From an uncultured Thermoanaerobacteraceae bacterium (GTDB lineage: Bacteria > Bacillota > DSM-12270 > Thermacetogeniales > Thermacetogeniaceae): a stretch of DNA of 7,825 nucleotides. Made by a program: the position numbers and the translations under genes. Position 1 is the stretch's first letter, and each line of letters starts with the position of its first letter. The notes below the pieces were generated by a model. That model was not told the origin of the DNA, did no database searches, and saw nothing but the letters and a program-made list of their open reading frames with translations. The stretch is from the NCBI GenBank assembly GCA_937914965.1, contig CALGIY010000102.1:1-7825 (forward strand), written 5' to 3'. Positions 5,375 through 7,825 of the stretch are shown piece by piece.

Positions 5375-7351
5375 GTGAAGAAAATAGGCGTTTTTGTCTG
5401 CCACTGTGGTTCTAATATTGCAGGTACGGTGGACTGTCACTGGGTTGCACAGGAAGCTAAAAAATTTCCCCATGTGGCCTTTTCCACCGATTATCAATAT
5501 GTATGTTCTGAGCCTGGCCAGGAAGTGATCAAACAAGCGGTAAAGGAGCATGACCTGGACCGGATTGTAGTGGCCTCCTGCTCTCCCCGTATGCATGAGG
5601 AGACTTTCCGTAAATGCTTGGCAGATGCAGGTGGCAACCCTTATCTGATGGTGATGACCAACCTTAGGGAGCAGGTCTCCTGGGTGCATGCCAAGGACAA
5701 GGAACAGGCAACACAGAAGGCCCTGGACCTGGTGCGGGCGGCTGTGTATAAGGTGGCTCATGTTGTTCCCTTGAAAGAAGATTATATTCCCATTGAAAAG
5801 AAGGCTCTTGTCATCGGTGGGGGTATTGCCGGGATGCAGGCGGCCCTGGATATCGCTGACGCGGGTTACCAGGTGACACTTGTTGAAAGGGAGGCTACAA
5901 TTGGGGGAAGGATGGCTCAACTGGACAAGACCTTCCCCACCCTTGATTGTTCGGCCTGAATTAGCACCCCCAAGATGAGTGCTGTGGCACAGCACCCTAA
6001 CGTTAATTTAATGACTTATTGTGAAGTTGAGGAAGTTTCCGGTTATATCGGTAACTTTGATGTCAAGATCCGGCAAAAGGCCAAATATGTGAATTATGAC
6101 CTCTGCACCGGGTGTGGCGTCTGTATTGAGAAATGCCCCAACAAACGGATTACGAGTGAGTTTGATGAGGGGATGGGAAAAAGGACTGCTATCTACAAGC
6201 CGTTTGCCCAGGCGGTGCCCAATAAGCCGATTATCGATCCAGAGCATTGTCGGAAGCTGACCAAGGATAGATGTGGCATCTGCGCCAAGAACTGTCCTCG
6301 GGAGGCCATTGATTTTGAGGACAAGGATAAGATCATTGAGGATCGCTTTGGTGCGGTTGTTGTGGGTACCGGATTTGATCTCTGGGACTGGAAGGAGTCA
6401 TACGGTGAATATGGATATGGCAAATACCCGGATGTGATCACAGGCCTTCAGTTCGAGAGGTTGGTGAACGCATCAGGTCCCACCGGAGGCAAGATCTTAA
6501 GACCATCTGATGGGAAAGAGCCGAAAACAGTAGTCTTTATCAAGTGTGTGGGCTCCCGGGATGATACCAAAGGGAAGAAGTACTGCTCACGCGCTTGTTG
6601 TATGTATACGGCAAAACATGCCCACCAGGTACTGGAGAAGATCGAAGATGGCCAAGCTATTGTTTTCTACATGGATGTCCGGACGCCAGGGAAGGCTTAC
6701 GACGAGTTTTACCAGCGGACTGTCCATGAAGGCGCCCAGTACCTGCGGGGGCGTGTATCCCGAATTTTCCAACTGGGGGACAAGTTAGTGGTCTATGGTG
6801 AAGACTCTCTATTGGGGCGCCAGGTAAAGGTGAATGCAGATATGGTGGTACTGGCAACAGCTATGGTACCCAGCCATGATTCGGGTCGCGTCGGTCAGTT
6901 GTTTGGACTATCAACAGATAGTGATGGTTGGTTCCAGGAGGCCCACCCGAAGCTGAAACCTGTGGAAACCTTTACAGGGGGTGTTTTCCTGGCGGGGACA
7001 TGCCAGGGCCCGAAGGACATTCCTGATACTGTGGCCCAGGCCAGCGCTGCGGCAGCCAAGGTGGCAGTGCTCTTTTCCAGGGATGAAATGGCTACCAGCC
7101 CTCTGATCACTGGTGTGAATGAGCAGGTTTGTTCAGGCTGTGGCCTCTGTGTTTCCATCTGTCCATATAAGGCCATTGAACTCAAGACTATCGAGGACAG
7201 GGCCCGGGGCAAACGGCAGGTGGCTGCTGTTAACAGCGGCCTTTGCCAGGGTTGTGGAGCCTGTACGGTGGCCTGCCGTGCCGGTGCACTTGACTTAAAA
7301 GGATTTACTAATGAGCAAATATTGGCGGAGGTGGATGCCCTGTGTCTGTAA
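5375..7351 (+). CDS. hdrA: Selenoprotein HdrA, electron-bifurcating FAD/iron-sulfur subunit (Sec195 at TGA 5957-5959)
   Basis: HdrA carries the bifurcating flavin, which splits electron pairs between ferredoxin and HdrB. The frame from GTG 5375 (AGGGGG at 5358-5363) meets TGA at 5957-5959 and continues in the same frame to TAA at 7349-7351, giving 658 residues, the normal HdrA size. The TGA sits in DCSA-U-ISTPKM, where the family has Cys or Sec, so I read it as selenocysteine 195. Order of features: N-terminal domain with C9 and C11; the FAD motif GGGIAG at 148-153; the Sec motif; a [4Fe-4S] motif C244, C247, C250, C254; a further cluster motif C292, C300, C303, C307; and C-terminal ferredoxin motifs C586-C596 and C624-C634. 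It overlaps mvhD by 10 nt. Two separate genes (5375-5959 and 5975-7351) would be the naive but wrong call. Confidence 0.94.
5957..5995 (+). promoter_or_regulatory. Bacterial SECIS element of hdrA
   Basis: After the TGA at 5957-5959 comes a perfect 7-bp hairpin: GTGCTGT (5979-5985) pairs with ACAGCAC (5989-5995) around the triloop GGC. There are 26 nt between the TGA and the loop, and G is in the first loop positions. Both fit the known bacterial SECIS pattern recognised by SelB. The hairpin also encodes the conserved SAVAQHPN stretch, so it is under double constraint. An alternative 5-bp stem, AGCAC (5963-5967) with GTGCT (5979-5983), competes for the same arm. Confidence 0.8.
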
Positions 7352-7761
7352 ACACCAAGATTGTTGCTTTTTGCTGCAACTGGTGTGCTTATGCTGGTGC
7401 TGACCTGGCCGGTTTGAACCGCATGCAGTATCCGCCGGATGTGCGTATCATCCGGGTTCCCTGTTCCGGGCGGATCAACCCCCAATTTGTCTTCAAGGCT
7501 TTTCAAAAGGGAGCCGATGGGGTACTGGTGGCCGGGTGACACCCGGGTGACTGCTACTATGTTAGTGGCAATTATTTCGCAAGACGGCGTTTTTCTTTAG
7601 TGACGAGGATGATGGAATATCTCGGGTTGGATCCCGACCGTTTAATGGTGAAATGGGTCTCCGGATCCGAGGCTCAGAAGTTTGCGGACACCGTAAAGGA
7701 ATTGACGGAAAATGTTCGCTCTCTAGGGCCTAACAGAAAGTTGAGGGAGCAATATGAATGA
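7342..7761 (+). CDS. mvhD: Selenoprotein MvhD/VhuD, [2Fe-2S] electron-transfer subunit (Sec66 at TGA 7537-7539)
   Basis: MvhD is the small [2Fe-2S] protein that passes electrons from a hydrogenase or formate dehydrogenase to HdrA. The frame from GTG 7342 hits TGA at 7537-7539 and continues in frame to TGA 7759-7761, giving 139 residues, the usual family length. The first TGA falls in [17 protein letters not shown], where relatives have Cys or Sec (the Sec form is known in methanogen VhuD), so it is read as Sec66. Other likely metal or redox cysteines are C11, C12, C15, C41 and C71. The part after the TGA keeps the family sequence SGNYFARRR and a [10 protein letters not shown] segment, so it is translated. 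GGAGGTGG at 7326-7333 serves as ribosome binding site inside the end of hdrA. Start and stop overlap both neighbours, implying tight coupling. Confidence 0.93.
7537..7570 (+). promoter_or_regulatory. Bacterial SECIS element of mvhD
   Basis: A perfect 8-bp hairpin (one G-U pair) pairs TGCTACTA (7552-7559) with TAGTGGCA (7563-7570) around the loop TGT. It starts 12 nt after the TGA at 7537-7539, and the loop is 20 nt after it. G is the second loop base. These distances match the bacterial SECIS consensus for SelB-directed selenocysteine insertion. Confidence 0.8.
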
Positions 7762-7825
7762 GATAACCAGGTTGATGCAAGCGAAAGCAAAGGAACTGCT
7801 AGAGAAGGGTGAGGTTAAAAGAGTC
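7754..7825 (+). CDS. Start of a gene, probably FrhB/FdhB-like iron-sulfur flavoprotein (3' partial)
   Basis: An ATG at 7754 overlaps the mvhD stop by 8 nt (ATGAATGA) and has GAGGGAG at 7743-7749 just upstream. Twenty-four codons are visible, reading [20 protein letters not shown] followed by VKRV. An amphipathic start with a KELLEKGEV-type motif resembles the N-terminus of coenzyme F420 hydrogenase/formate dehydrogenase beta-like and 4Fe-4S proteins that often follow hdrA-mvhD in anaerobes. No catalytic motif lies within the window, so the family assignment is an inference from the N-terminal pattern and the position. Confidence 0.55.
   Translation, partial: MNEITRLMQAKAKELLEKGEVKRV

Noticed and set aside
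5375..5959. hdrA as a pseudogene or as two separate genes
   Set aside because: There is a single in-frame TGA at the exact family Cys/Sec position, conserved sequence continues in the same frame, and a SECIS-like hairpin follows; a second TGA of the same kind in mvhD makes random mutation unlikely.
5372..5995. 207-codon open frame on the minus strand
   Set aside because: It is antisense to hdrA, whose cysteine, FAD and Sec motifs fix the true frame.
6895..7542. 215-codon open frame on the minus strand
   Set aside because: It is a shadow of hdrA and mvhD, with a low-complexity Ala/Pro/Thr/Ser-rich translation and no known motif.

Overview
The window looks like chromosome from an anaerobic, spore-former-type Firmicute, most likely a Desulfotomaculum/Pelotomaculum-like member of the Clostridia. 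This rests on strong GGAGG-type ribosome binding sites, frequent GTG starts, intrinsic terminators, a molybdopterin-synthesis cluster whose first gene ends in a periplasmic-binding-protein-like domain, and an HdrCBA-MvhD electron-bifurcation cluster with selenocysteine codons. The taxonomic call is inference. All real genes are on the + strand.

Region 1 (1-3219) is a molybdenum/tungsten cofactor (Moco) operon. It holds the 3' end of a MoeA-type or regulator-type gene with a PBP-like domain, then moaA, moaC, a MOSC-domain gene and a mogA/moaB-type gene. The genes are tightly packed: moaA-moaC are 3 nt apart, and moaC and the MOSC gene overlap by 16 nt.

Region 2 (3220-3911) is a 692-base stretch without a credible protein gene, but it is full of RNA structure. 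It contains a Moco-family riboswitch aptamer (about 3323-3420). A terminator follows (3445-3486) whose 5' arm can pair equally well with the aptamer, giving an explicit terminator/antiterminator switch. After that come a second structured RNA (about 3505-3630), a second very strong terminator (3631-3662), and an AT-rich leader with weak promoter candidates before hdrC.

Region 3 (3912-7825) is an operon hdrC-hdrB-hdrA-mvhD followed by the start of another gene, probably an FrhB/FdhB-like iron-sulfur flavoprotein. Both hdrA and mvhD are interrupted by an in-frame TGA exactly at a conserved cysteine of the family. Each TGA is followed by a perfect hairpin placed as a bacterial SECIS element should be. 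I therefore read them as two adjacent selenoproteins: HdrA of 658 residues with Sec195, and MvhD of 139 residues with Sec66. They are not pseudogenes.

Working together: region 1 makes Moco. The riboswitch would sense Moco (or its tungsten form) and stop transcription toward region 3. Region 3 encodes the HdrABC/MvhD flavin-based electron-bifurcating complex, which in many anaerobes takes electrons from a hydrogenase or from a Mo/W formate dehydrogenase. Moco control of such an operon would make sense if a formate dehydrogenase gene lies just downstream, outside this window.
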